From an uncultured Saccharospirillaceae bacterium (GTDB taxonomy: Bacteria > Pseudomonadota > Gammaproteobacteria > Pseudomonadales > Oceanobacteraceae): a DNA stretch of 52,774 nucleotides. Each line of letters begins with the position of its first letter. The first letter of the stretch is position 1. Both the position numbers and the translations under genes were made by a program. The stretch lies in the NCBI GenBank assembly GCA_947499545.1, contig CANMOZ010000010.1, positions 1 through 52,774 on the forward strand, in the 5' to 3' direction. A model generated the notes under the pieces. The model was not told the DNA's origin and did no database searches. It saw only the letters and a program-made list of their open reading frames with translations. Of this stretch, positions 1 through 7,981 are shown piece after piece.

Positions 1-2
1 AG

Positions 3-78
3 TGGCGTCCCCTAGGGGATTCGAACCCCTGTTACCGCCGTGAAAGGGCGGTGTCCTAGGCCTCTAGACGAAGGGGAC
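3..78 (-). tRNA. tRNA-Glu (UUC), first copy
   Basis: On the minus strand this reads as a complete 76-nt cloverleaf. It has a 7-bp acceptor stem (GTCCCCT/AGGGGAC), anticodon loop CTTTCAC with anticodon TTC, the T-arm GGTTCGAATCC and an encoded CCA end. It is identical to the copy at 279-354 and is the most promoter-distal tRNA visible. The transcript may continue past the left edge of the window. Confidence 0.97.
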
Positions 79-103
79 CCGGACTGGTGAGTATCTGAAC
101 GTT

Positions 104-179
<76 letters not shown>

Positions 180-278
180 AACAGATCAGTAACGGCCTAC
201 TCAGACCAACTCATCGTTTTGCTTTAATGCACATGAGGTTGCTACGTATTTGCCCGAAGAAACGCTACCAAACAGTAG

Positions 279-354
279 TGGCGTCCCCTAGGGGATTCGA
301 ACCCCTGTTACCGCCGTGAAAGGGCGGTGTCCTAGGCCTCTAGACGAAGGGGAC
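279..354 (-). tRNA. tRNA-Glu (UUC), second copy
   Basis: This is an exact 76-nt duplicate of the tRNA-Glu at 3-78, with the same anticodon TTC and encoded CCA. It is the first gene after the promoter at 387-415, so it leads the Glu-Gly-Glu transcript. Confidence 0.97.
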
Positions 355-386
355 AACGTAGCTCCCATCGCATAAAGCGAGCGCGC

Positions 387-415
387 ATTCTAAGGGGGCA
401 ATCTCGGCCTGTCAA
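387..415 (-). promoter_or_regulatory. Sigma-70 promoter of the tRNA operon
   Basis: On the minus strand there is a consensus -35 TTGACA (410-415), a 17-bp spacer and the -10 TAGAAT (387-392). A GC-rich discriminator (GCGCGCTCGC) follows, as in stable-RNA promoters under stringent control. The promoter ends about 32 bp before the first tRNA. The elements are read directly; the stringent control is inferred. Confidence 0.8.
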
Positions 416-598
416 TAGTTTTTTTATAACTTTCAGAAAGATAGCTAAACTATAGAGAGGGTCTGGGCCGAAATTCAGAGGGTAAATAGGGTCGATGTTT
501 AAGAGGCTTAACTCATTGTTTTACCGCTTGTATCAGACAGCTGCACCAAAGCCCTTCTGTGCTTTGAATGCAGCCTTCGGGTCCAAAGGTTAATCATT

Positions 599-1372
599 AT
601 GGGCATCGCCATTGGGTTACTGGTGCTCTTCATCCTTGCAATAGGGAGCGCTCTCTTTTACGTCAAATTCATCGAAAAACAAAAAATTGAACGAGCCCGA
701 CGCCTCATGGAGACAATGGAGAAGGCTGGACGTTGCATGACGGCTCTCGACAGCCTACCCAGTACTTACTTAATGCCACAACTAAGAAGATACCTAGTCG
801 AATCATGGTATAACGCTCAACGGGCCTATGTTGAGGCTTGCCCTCAGCCCTCCTCGAAAGAACTCGCAAAACTGGAGCAAGCCCAAGGTGCCAAGGAATC
901 ATTATCGGGAGAAGCGTCCAAGGAAACGCCCAAAGCAGCTGAATTTAACTCTTCAGATCAAGCAAAAGAAGTGAGACAGCTGTTAAAGAGTCTTCACCAA
1001 CAAATCAAAGAAGACTATGCGCAAGGCAATATAAATAAAAATCAAGCACTTGCCCTGCTGGATGAAATCAAAATCATCATGGGCAAACTGGGCGTTGATT
1101 TTCATATGAGCCTAGCCCGAGCGGCTGAACGTTCAGGCGATTTATCCAAAGCCCTCACACGCTATCGAAGCGCCTTAGCAGCGCTAAGGAAAGGCGCCGC
1201 ACGCACCCAGCTTGCTGAGAAACAGAAAATGCTTGAAGAGAAAATTAAAGCCGTTGAAAGTGAACTGCATTCAGTAGCCCAAGCTCGCAATCAAGCCTCT
1301 CAGGAAACTCTGCAAAAAAGCTTGAATGATTTGGAAGATCCATTTGCACCTAAAAAACAAATATACGATTAA
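599..1372 (+). CDS. Membrane-anchored coiled-coil protein of unknown function
   Basis: This 257-residue protein is not recognised as a named family. Residues 4-24 form one hydrophobic N-terminal segment, which probably anchors it in the inner membrane and has no obvious cleavage site. Most of the rest is charged and helical. Residues about 85-135 are rich in Lys, Glu, Ala and Gln, and a TPR-like helical pair (GDLSKALTRYRSALAAL) appears near residue 180. A final coiled coil ends before the short tail DPFAPKKQIYD. It is a single gene, divergent from the tRNA operon, with an AAAGG ribosome site just upstream of the ATG. A scaffold-like envelope role is a guess from architecture only. Confidence 0.75.
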   Translation: MGIAIGLLVLFILAIGSALFYVKFIEKQKIERARRLMETMEKAGRCMTALDSLPSTYLMPQLRRYLVESWYNAQRAYVEACPQPSSKELAKLEQAQGAKESLSGEASKETPKAAEFNSSDQAKEVRQLLKSLHQQIKEDYAQGNINKNQALALLDEIKIIMGKLGVDFHMSLARAAERSGDLSKALTRYRSALAALRKGAARTQLAEKQKMLEEKIKAVESELHSVAQARNQASQETLQKSLNDLEDPFAPKKQIYD

Positions 1373-1547
1373 CTGTTCGCACTTTTTGCACGTTTATGAA
1401 TGATCCTTGAGGAACTTTTGAGAACGTAGGAAATCTGATTAAACCGCCTGTTAAACCTCATTGCACTCCGTATGGCTCGTGACAACATTAAGAGAAAAGG
1501 TTAGTATGTGCCCATCCTGTTTACACCTAGGCTTTGAGCTTGCTTCC

Positions 1548-1576
1548 ACATTTTCAATGCAAGCCCGGCATATAAT
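1548..1576 (+). promoter_or_regulatory. Candidate promoter for the small MFP/RND operon
   Basis: A perfect -10 hexamer TATAAT lies at 1571-1576, about 80 bp before the ATG at 1659. The matching -35 (ACATTT at 1548-1553, 17-bp spacer) is poor, so the call rests mainly on the -10 and the position. The rest of the 1373-1658 gap shows nothing else I can support. Confidence 0.35.
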
Positions 1577-1658
1577 ACTGACAGCTCCTTTCCCCAGCTC
1601 CCACATATAAGCTGCTAACAGGTTAAACCATCTTCGAATATCCGTTACAGGTCGAATC

Positions 1659-2261
1659 ATGCGAATAAAATCATTGTTCACGCTACTGCTGTTACTTACC
1701 TCTTTGACTTCTGTCCAAGCCGCTGACAAGTACCTGATTGGCAAGTTATCCAGTCATGGATTTGAACCTATTCTGGCAACAACAGATGCAGTTGTTCAAA
1801 GCTTTACTAAGAAAGATGGTGAGCATGTTGAAAAAGGGGCACCCCTTGTTGAGCTATACCCCTACCTCTACCCAAAAAGCCAAATCATCAAAGTCAAATC
1901 CAGAAAGTCGGGGATTTTTGTTGAAAAAGCCGATGTTCAATTGGGTTCAAAAGTAACCAAAGGGGAAGTGTTAGGTTATGTTCACTCAGAATCCTTTTAC
2001 TTACTTGACGCATTGGTTTCTTCTGAAGAAGTCAGCGCACTGCAAACTCAAGACACAACACCTTGTTTAAAAATCAAACAAGAGTGCTTTGACCTGCAAA
2101 TACAAAGCACCCACGCTTCTCAATACGCAGAAATCGAGCGAGTCCGCTTTTCATTCCCAACAACAGAGCAACATGCACATCAAGCATTTTTACCCAATAG
2201 TAAATTCATCGTTATTTTAAAGTCAAAACCAACGGTTTCAGAAGATGTAAAGCCTTCATAA
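1659..2261 (+). CDS. Small exported membrane-fusion-like protein (lipoyl/HlyD-type)
   Basis: The 200-residue product has a signal peptide ending near LTSVQAA (residue 22). Two half-lipoyl motifs follow: TTDAVVQSFTKKDGEHVEKG, and KSGIFVEKADVQLGSKVTKGEVLGYV split at the usual turn. This is the beta-sandwich fold of periplasmic adaptor proteins. Ordinary RND adaptors have about 350-400 residues with a long alpha-helical hairpin; this one has no room for a hairpin and little beta-barrel. It lies 57 bp upstream of an RND permease on the same strand, which supports a reduced adaptor for that permease. CLKIKQEC (two Cys) near residue 133 could form a disulphide. Function is inferred from fold and context. 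Confidence 0.65.
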   Translation: MRIKSLFTLLLLLTSLTSVQAADKYLIGKLSSHGFEPILATTDAVVQSFTKKDGEHVEKGAPLVELYPYLYPKSQIIKVKSRKSGIFVEKADVQLGSKVTKGEVLGYVHSESFYLLDALVSSEEVSALQTQDTTPCLKIKQECFDLQIQSTHASQYAEIERVRFSFPTTEQHAHQAFLPNSKFIVILKSKPTVSEDVKPS

Positions 2262-2318
2262 ACCCGATCTATATATAGGTATTGTTTAGCATTCATTTTC
2301 TACAGGGAAAAGCAGTAC

Positions 2319-5300
2319 ATGTACATTCGAAGTCTCGATTTGCTAGCCAATCGAAAGTGGCCTCTTTTAACCCTTCTCATCTTATTGGTAAGCACGGCTC
2401 TCATTTATACTGGCAGCACCAGAAAAACGCTGTTTCCAAGTATAAGTGCCCCTTCTGTATCAGCCAGTATATGGATACCAAACAACCTTCGTTCAAGTTT
2501 TAAAGACCAATTAGCCGTGCAATTGGAAGAGCAACTTGAAAAAGAAAAAGCAATATCATCGCAACAATTATTCTTAAGCAATGATCAAGCAAACATAGAT
2601 GCTCAATTCAAATATGGATACGAACCAGAAGAAGCCACTAAAATCCTTAAAACGTTGATAAGCACTGCGCTTGGGGGAGCCATACCTCAAGAAGAAATAT
2701 TTGTCTATTCACCCACGGATTCTTCGAACGGGGCTTTTTTTATAAAGTTCAAATACCCTGAAAATTTCAATGACGAAAAAAAACAGGATCTGAACCACGC
2801 ATTCAACACCTTACCACAAGTGAAAGAAGCACACATATTCGGCAAGCCCAGCGTTCAACACCAATGGTTATACCGACCCATAGCGGGATTTGACAATGCC
2901 AGCATATTAAATGCTATACAAGATCAATACAAAAACTGGATTTACGGCGACTCGATTGCAGATAATCATGAAAAAGGAAGCTTAAAGGAAGCAGAGCAAC
3001 AACCCTTTAATGATTGGCTTGATATGCAAGGAGATTTGGAGTGGGCCTACACAAATCAGCTGGAATATAAGGCTGAAATCAATTCAGACGATACACTCTG
3101 GGTCGATGAACAAGGGCCAGCGGAATTAATTTATATCGTCCCAACCAATGATGCCGATTTATTAGAAACGGAAGCTGCTATTACCTCCGTTTTTGACCGC
3201 ATTGGTATAACGGATTACATCATCACAACGAATCCAGCGGCCACATTGAGAGATTCTTTTTCTAACATATACCAAACACTTTCATTGGCGGCATTGGCTT
3301 TATTCATGCTGCTTTTATTAATGATGAGGGACTTTAGAAGAACACTCGTTGTCATTATTACCTTACCCATTAGCTTAATTCTTACCTCAGCATTACTGCT
3401 TTTAAATGGCACGACACTCAACCTAATTATGCTTGGGGCCATCTCCCTCGCGATCGGCATTGCGGTGGATTCAGCGGTTGTTGTAACACACATCATACAC
3501 AAATCTAAAAAAGATCAGCGGCCGATAGAGCTCAAGCGGGTTTACAAGCCCCTTGCTCTTGGCACCCTAACCAACATCCTTGCTTTCACGCCTTTGATTC
3601 TCATATCAGAAGGCCCTATTGCTCTGTTGGGTGAGCTTGTCAGTGTCATGGTACTCACATGCTTATTCAGCTGGGTCTGCTCTATGTACGTTCTACCAAT
3701 TTTCATATCAGGATCTGACAAAGCAGATCAACTATCGGATCATTCTGCTCTAAAACCTAAAGCTGCTTTTGGTATCCGATCTCTTACTAGCGTCAATCAT
3801 TTTATGTTACGCCATCCCAGCACACTTTTGATATTCATGATCATCATAATCGCCGGCTGTGGTTACAGCGTATATTACTTATCAAAGGCTTCTTATCTAT
3901 TTTTTGAGCAACCCGATTCAAATACCTATATTTATGGGTTAGATAAAAAGGAAGCCGGGTTCGATCCGGAAGGTTATAAACGCTTGCAAACTGTATTGCA
4001 GACGCTTCATCAAGAAAACCCTGGCTTATTGGATCAAACGCTTATTCGGTGGTCAAAGTGGCAAACTCAATTTTTCATCACAAGCGAGAATAAAGACTAT
4101 TTAAAAAAGCTCGAAGAGCGGCTTAAAAGTGAACTCGCTGACGAATTTACCGTTATCTACAGCACTCCTTTTGTACCCAGCAGTATCGATTTTAGGCTAC
4201 CCCCTGAACAGCGCTTGAGCTTTAGCAATTTAAGTGACGATGAATATCACACATTAGGGAATTGGTTGGATTTATTCAAACCCAAATCCGAACCCGAAAA
4301 ACCAAGCAATCAAACTGAAGATGGAACCACAACACAAGACGATAATGAACCTAAGGCAAAGACGAATGCTGCCCAAGTCACACCCTTTAACGAGCTTACT
4401 CCCAGGCCCGACCCTCAATTAAACTGGAAAACCGAGAGTTTCATTCAATGGGAACCTATGGCTCTGTCTCAATTAACTTCTAGCGAGCGCGATAATTTAA
4501 AATCTTATCTTAAACTGTATTGGGAAAATGCAACCATAGGGTATAAGCGAAAACTGGGTGATCGTGAAAGCTATACCTTTGGATTATCAGAATCCATTTC
4601 CATGGACGAATTATTCATACCCATCAATGATGACTTTGTACCATTGAGGTATTTGATTTCATTGGATGAAAAGGAATCACTTGATACCCGCGTGATTTCT
4701 AAAGGCGTCGACACCTTTGCATTGAATTTCAATGCGCTTACCCATGATCAAAAAGACTGGATTGATCAACAGATCAACGTGTTAGGTTTTTCACCATCAC
4801 AGTATGGATGGGTTAACCCCCGTGAAGAGGTTGCTGACTTGTTAGATAAACTTGGCGTTGCTGCAATCGGAGCAACGTTGATCATGTTACTTGTCAGCTA
4901 CTTTTTTTACAATCAATTCACGTGCGGGCTTTTAGTTGCAAGCATCTCTTGTGTATCAGCCATTATCGCTGCAGCTTTAAGTACTTGGGTGGATACAAAA
5001 CTGACCATGGGTGTTTGCATTGGTGCATTGTTATTAATTGGTTTGAGCGTCAACAATTTGTTCCTACTTTTTGATTCCCGCATAAATGCTCCCAAACAGA
5101 CAAGAGCGGCTCTCGAATATATTTTGAATGAGCGTGCCTTACCCATCATCTACACAACACTAACAACTTTAGTGTGCTCAATTCCTTTGGTTTATTCTGA
5201 TGGATTAGAAAGTAGCTTTTTGAGACCCATTGGCATGACGCTTATTTTTGGGATGCTGGTATCAAGTTTCCTATCACTTTGCTTGTATCCAGCCATTGTA

Positions 5301-5399
5301 TACAAATGGGTTCGCTCACAGGATGAACTGTCCGAAAGTGATGAATCTCTCCAGCCAGCAAATGAGAACATGGGCACTCTAAATCAACGGGTCTCATAA
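2319..5399 (+). CDS. Divergent RND-superfamily transporter permease
   Basis: At 1,026 residues this has the length and layout of RND pumps: TM1 at about residues 13-33, a large periplasmic loop, a TM2-6 bundle (about 310-475), a second N-terminal-like TM near 505, a second loop, then TM8-12 (about 850-1000). TM4 carries GIAVDSAVVV, a single Asp where drug pumps of the HAE1 type usually have two. TM10 carries GLSVNNLFLLFDS. The loops diverge strongly from AcrB-type pumps. Residues about 655-710 form a hydrophilic Pro/Glu/Lys/Asp-rich insertion. It is paired with the short adaptor upstream; no outer-membrane channel gene is nearby. Substrate unknown. Confidence 0.85.
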   Translation: MYIRSLDLLANRKWPLLTLLILLVSTALIYTGSTRKTLFPSISAPSVSASIWIPNNLRSSFKDQLAVQLEEQLEKEKAISSQQLFLSNDQANIDAQFKYGYEPEEATKILKTLISTALGGAIPQEEIFVYSPTDSSNGAFFIKFKYPENFNDEKKQDLNHAFNTLPQVKEAHIFGKPSVQHQWLYRPIAGFDNASILNAIQDQYKNWIYGDSIADNHEKGSLKEAEQQPFNDWLDMQGDLEWAYTNQLEYKAEINSDDTLWVDEQGPAELIYIVPTNDADLLETEAAITSVFDRIGITDYIITTNPAATLRDSFSNIYQTLSLAALALFMLLLLMMRDFRRTLVVIITLPISLILTSALLLLNGTTLNLIMLGAISLAIGIAVDSAVVVTHIIHKSKKDQRPIELKRVYKPLALGTLTNILAFTPLILISEGPIALLGELVSVMVLTCLFSWVCSMYVLPIFISGSDKADQLSDHSALKPKAAFGIRSLTSVNHFMLRHPSTLLIFMIIIIAGCGYSVYYLSKASYLFFEQPDSNTYIYGLDKKEAGFDPEGYKRLQTVLQTLHQENPGLLDQTLIRWSKWQTQFFITSENKDYLKKLEERLKSELADEFTVIYSTPFVPSSIDFRLPPEQRLSFSNLSDDEYHTLGNWLDLFKPKSEPEKPSNQTEDGTTTQDDNEPKAKTNAAQVTPFNELTPRPDPQLNWKTESFIQWEPMALSQLTSSERDNLKSYLKLYWENATIGYKRKLGDRESYTFGLSESISMDELFIPINDDFVPLRYLISLDEKESLDTRVISKGVDTFALNFNALTHDQKDWIDQQINVLGFSPSQYGWVNPREEVADLLDKLGVAAIGATLIMLLVSYFFYNQFTCGLLVASISCVSAIIAAALSTWVDTKLTMGVCIGALLLIGLSVNNLFLLFDSRINAPKQTRAALEYILNERALPIIYTTLTTLVCSIPLVYSDGLESSFLRPIGMTLIFGMLVSSFLSLCLYPAIVYKWVRSQDELSESDESLQPANENMGTLNQRVS

Positions 5400-5412
5400 T
5401 CATCCACAGCAA

Positions 5413-5455
5413 TGGAGAACACGATTGAATCAACAGCGTTCAATGGTGTTCTCCA
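5413..5455. other. Long stem-loop between convergent genes
   Basis: TGGAGAACAC (5413-5422) pairs perfectly with GTGTTCTCCA (5446-5455). After one G/G mismatch, ATTGAA (5424-5429) pairs with TTCAAT (5439-5444), leaving a 9-nt loop. No T-run follows on either strand, so this is not a classic intrinsic terminator. It sits between the 3' ends of the RND gene and gpx and may protect or end both transcripts. Confidence 0.5.
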
Positions 5456-5529
5456 AACAGTATCAACTTCAAAAACAGCCATATACCAAGCAAGCGTAAA
5501 AATACGTACTTGACCAAAATCATCTCGAA

Positions 5530-6015
5530 TTAATTTAGCAGCGCTTGAATATCCGATTCAATATCGTTTGGGGTTGTTGTTGATGCATAACGTTTCTTCA
5601 CTTGCCCTTCTGCATCCACCAAGAATTTAGTGAAATTCCATTTAATGGCTTTTGATCCCATTAAACCAGGTGCTTTCACTTTTAGAAATTCAAATAAAGG
5701 GTGTGCTTGATCCCCATTGACATATACCTTCTCATGCATTGGGAAGGTAACCCCATAATTTTTTTCGCAAAAGTGCTTAATCTCAACTTCAGGACCCGGT
5801 TCTTGATGCCCAAATTGATCACAAGGAAAACCCAATACGACCAGCCCTTTCTCATGATACTTTTGATGCAGCGCTTGCAAACCTGCATACTGAGGAGTAA
5901 ACCCACATTCTGATGCGGTATTAACAATCAACAAAACACGGCCTCGATATTCATTAAGAGAATAACGTTTGCCTTCTATATCCGACACGTCTATTTCATA
6001 GAGAGATGACATCAT
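5530..6015 (-). CDS. Cytoplasmic glutathione peroxidase family protein (Cys type)
   Basis: This 161-residue thiol peroxidase reduces hydrogen or organic peroxides using glutathione or thioredoxin. The family signature NTASECGFTPQYAGL places the peroxidatic Cys at residue 37, so it is not a selenoprotein. LGFPCDQFGHQEPG supplies the catalytic Gln and a second Cys, and IKWNFTKFLVD gives the catalytic Trp and Asn. There is no signal peptide. The open frame extends upstream to 6075, but ATG at 6015 is preferred. It lies 4 bp after the msrB stop, and the ribosome site AGGAG is inside the msrB 3' end. The tight coupling to msrB indicates a shared oxidative-damage role. A second, exported paralog lies at 30256-30906. 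Confidence 0.92.
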   Translation of the reverse strand: MMSSLYEIDVSDIEGKRYSLNEYRGRVLLIVNTASECGFTPQYAGLQALHQKYHEKGLVVLGFPCDQFGHQEPGPEVEIKHFCEKNYGVTFPMHEKVYVNGDQAHPLFEFLKVKAPGLMGSKAIKWNFTKFLVDAEGQVKKRYASTTTPNDIESDIQALLN

Positions 6016-6019
6016 CAGA

Positions 6020-6445
6020 CTATTCTCCTGAAACTTGTTGGGAATCTGGCACAGTCGACTGATCCAATTCAACACTCGCAGAATTTACACAGTAACGTTG
6101 ACCTGTTGGATTTGGGCCATCATCAAACACATGCCCTAAATGGGCATCACAGGCTGCGCATAGAATCTCAGTTCGCTCCATACCATGGCTTAAATCCTCC
6201 GCAGTCGCCACAGCTCCTTCAATAGATCTAAAGAAGCTCGGCCAACCACAGCCTGCATCGTATTTAGCATCTGACCAAAACAAGGGAGTTTTACAACAAA
6301 AACACTTGTACAAACCAGGCACAGTGGTATCCCAGTATTCACCTGTAAATGGCTGCTCTGTTCCTTTTTGGCGTGTAATCGCATAGCTTGATTCATCCAG
6401 CAGCTTCCGCCATTGATCATCTGATTTGCGCTTATCGTCTGTCAT
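6020..6445 (-). CDS. msrB: Peptide methionine-R-sulfoxide reductase MsrB
   Basis: MsrB reduces methionine-R-sulfoxide in proteins. Two zinc-binding CxxC pairs (YKCFCCKTP and LCAACDAHLGH), the CGWPSF motif and the catalytic RYCVNSASVEL near the C-terminus are all present. The frame is open to 6505, but the ATG at 6445 (MTDDKRKSD) follows a GAGA ribosome site and gives 141 residues, the usual size. It is the first gene of an msrB-gpx operon. The 281-bp gap to the divergent gene at 6727 holds the presumed promoters, none convincing by eye. Confidence 0.95.
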   Translation of the reverse strand: MTDDKRKSDDQWRKLLDESSYAITRQKGTEQPFTGEYWDTTVPGLYKCFCCKTPLFWSDAKYDAGCGWPSFFRSIEGAVATAEDLSHGMERTEILCAACDAHLGHVFDDGPNPTGQRYCVNSASVELDQSTVPDSQQVSGE

Positions 6446-6726
6446 TGCATTCTCGTTTCTTTTGTAAATGCAGCCAGTTAAGCATGCCTTTGTGGACCTT
6501 GTCACGACCTATTCGGAATGAAGAAAAGATTATCCAGCAATGCCAATTGCTACGCTTTTAATAAGCTGTTGAGGCCCTTTTTTCGTGTTACTCTTTATTC
6601 CGCCTTGATTTACAATATCTAGGCCATCGTAGAATGGCTGAAAGGATAAAAGCCCGAGCAGATAAAGCTTATTAGGCGATACACATTCGTATTAACCGCT
6701 TTCAATTAAGTCGTGACTGAGGTGTT

Positions 6727-7227
6727 ATGAACGATATTCATATTGAAGACTTTTACCGAGATGCAGCCTTAATTCTGATTGCATTATACAAACACTTTCC
6801 ACGAAAGCAGTTGCTCTTTGTTGAAGACATATCAGGACCTGATACCCCAGATGAATTTGGTTTACATACCCCTCGACACCTCTCTTGCTTGCAAACCATG
6901 ATTTGGCTAGGTGACGAAGGGTTTCTTCGCTATGAAGACATTGTTCGCCAAGAAGCTATTGAGCAAACCGTACTTACCCAGAGAGCCTTTTTACTCCTTT
7001 CCAGTGTCGAACTCCCCGCCTCTGAAGCCATGCCAAGCAGCCGTTCACTGCTCATCAGCCAATACACTCACGTACAACGTTTACAAAATGCTGTTAAATC
7101 TCAAGACTCCTTGCAAGTGCGAGAAGAGATGAGAAAACTATTAGTCGATGCTTGCAACCAAACACCTATTCCAGTCAATGATCTAAGTGATTTCACCCCG
7201 CCCCTTGAAGGAGAATGCTCTTCTTAA
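6727..7227 (+). CDS. Conserved hypothetical protein, 166 aa
   Basis: The product is soluble, with no signal peptide or membrane segment. It begins with a helical region (DFYRDAALILIALYKHFPRK). An LSCLQTMIWLGDEGFLRYED stretch resembles the winged-helix or effector-domain style of small bacterial regulators, but I cannot assign a family. A GAGG ribosome site stands 4 nt before the ATG. It is followed 153 bp later by the small PA1571-like gene on the same strand. Function unknown. Confidence 0.7.
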   Translation: MNDIHIEDFYRDAALILIALYKHFPRKQLLFVEDISGPDTPDEFGLHTPRHLSCLQTMIWLGDEGFLRYEDIVRQEAIEQTVLTQRAFLLLSSVELPASEAMPSSRSLLISQYTHVQRLQNAVKSQDSLQVREEMRKLLVDACNQTPIPVNDLSDFTPPLEGECSS

Positions 7228-7380
7228 TCTCAAACAATTGTTCTGGTAACCAAGTGAAATTATTAGTTCTTTTGAATTCAGGACAATTCACCCAAGCATT
7301 CGGCAAAATTAGTCTTGAACTTGCATCCAAAGGCTCTCTATACTCGAATTGCCCTTCACTGGCTTGCTTGGGAGTCTACC

Positions 7381-7578
7381 ATGGGTACTGATATCGACCC
7401 ACACTCTAACAAAAATGACGCATCCGATAATCACTCGTCGTCCATACAGGACAACTTGAAAAAGCACGACTTTCATGGTGCTGCAGTGATAGATAAAGAC
7501 GGCAAGGAGGTGCCAATTACAGATGAAATGGTTGATAACGCTTTAAAATCACTTGATGAAAGCAGTCAAAACGCCTAA
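7381..7578 (+). CDS. PA1571-like small protein, 65 aa
   Basis: The conserved core reads FHGAAVIDKDGKEVPITDEM, matching my memory of the small Pseudomonas family named after PA1571 (GAAVID..G.E.PIT..M). Function is unknown. The first half is low-complexity Asn/Ser/Asp/His. The frame is open from 7315, but the ATG at 7381 is preceded by GGGAG at proper spacing and keeps the conserved core. A stem-loop terminator at 7629-7665 closes the unit. Confidence 0.65.
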   Translation: MGTDIDPHSNKNDASDNHSSSIQDNLKKHDFHGAAVIDKDGKEVPITDEMVDNALKSLDESSQNA

Positions 7579-7628
7579 CACACGAAAGGCGCATCAAATC
7601 AACTGTATGCAAATACCCACTTTTTAGA

Positions 7629-7665
7629 GTGCGAGGCAAGATTTTTTCTGATTGCCTCGCACTTT
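7629..7665 (+). terminator. Stem-loop terminator after the PA1571-like gene
   Basis: GTGCGAGGCAA (7629-7639) pairs perfectly with TTGCCTCGCAC (7652-7662) across a 12-nt loop. Only a short TTT follows, so termination may be partial. Confidence 0.65.
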
Positions 7666-7981
7666 GTAAGTAATTACAAGAGAAAAGGATCAGAAAACAG
7701 TAAGTGCTTCAAACTTCACTAAAGCACCCCACTAGATCAAATCTCGCACAATCCATATGCATAAATAGCTATCCATTATGCTCTCCATCCAATGAAATAC
7801 TAAAAATTTAAATAGAGTAAGGAATTCCAAATCGGAGTTTGCAAACACACGCTAGTTTTTTATAGAGTCAAATCCGCTACATATAAGTCGCTATTTTTTA
7901 TTTAAAAAAACAACCATTTTTCTAAGGTGATTTTTTTTATATCATTAGACGCTGACTACTGCATTACCAAAGGTCATAATA
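7666..7981. other. AT-rich gap upstream of the protease gene
   Basis: No gene is seen here. The DNA becomes very AT-rich from about 7795, with long T and A runs near 7856-7940, as expected for the promoter region of the protease gene. I cannot pick specific -35 and -10 boxes. Confidence 0.5.

Noticed and set aside
5530..6015. Selenocysteine in the cytoplasmic glutathione peroxidase
   Set aside because: The peroxidatic position is an ordinary Cys codon and no in-frame TGA occurs in the gene.
6501..6716. GTCACGAC and GTCGTGAC as an operator pair upstream of msrB, with a further copy near 14108
   Set aside because: An 8-base word is expected about once or twice by chance in a window of this size, and the sites are far apart.
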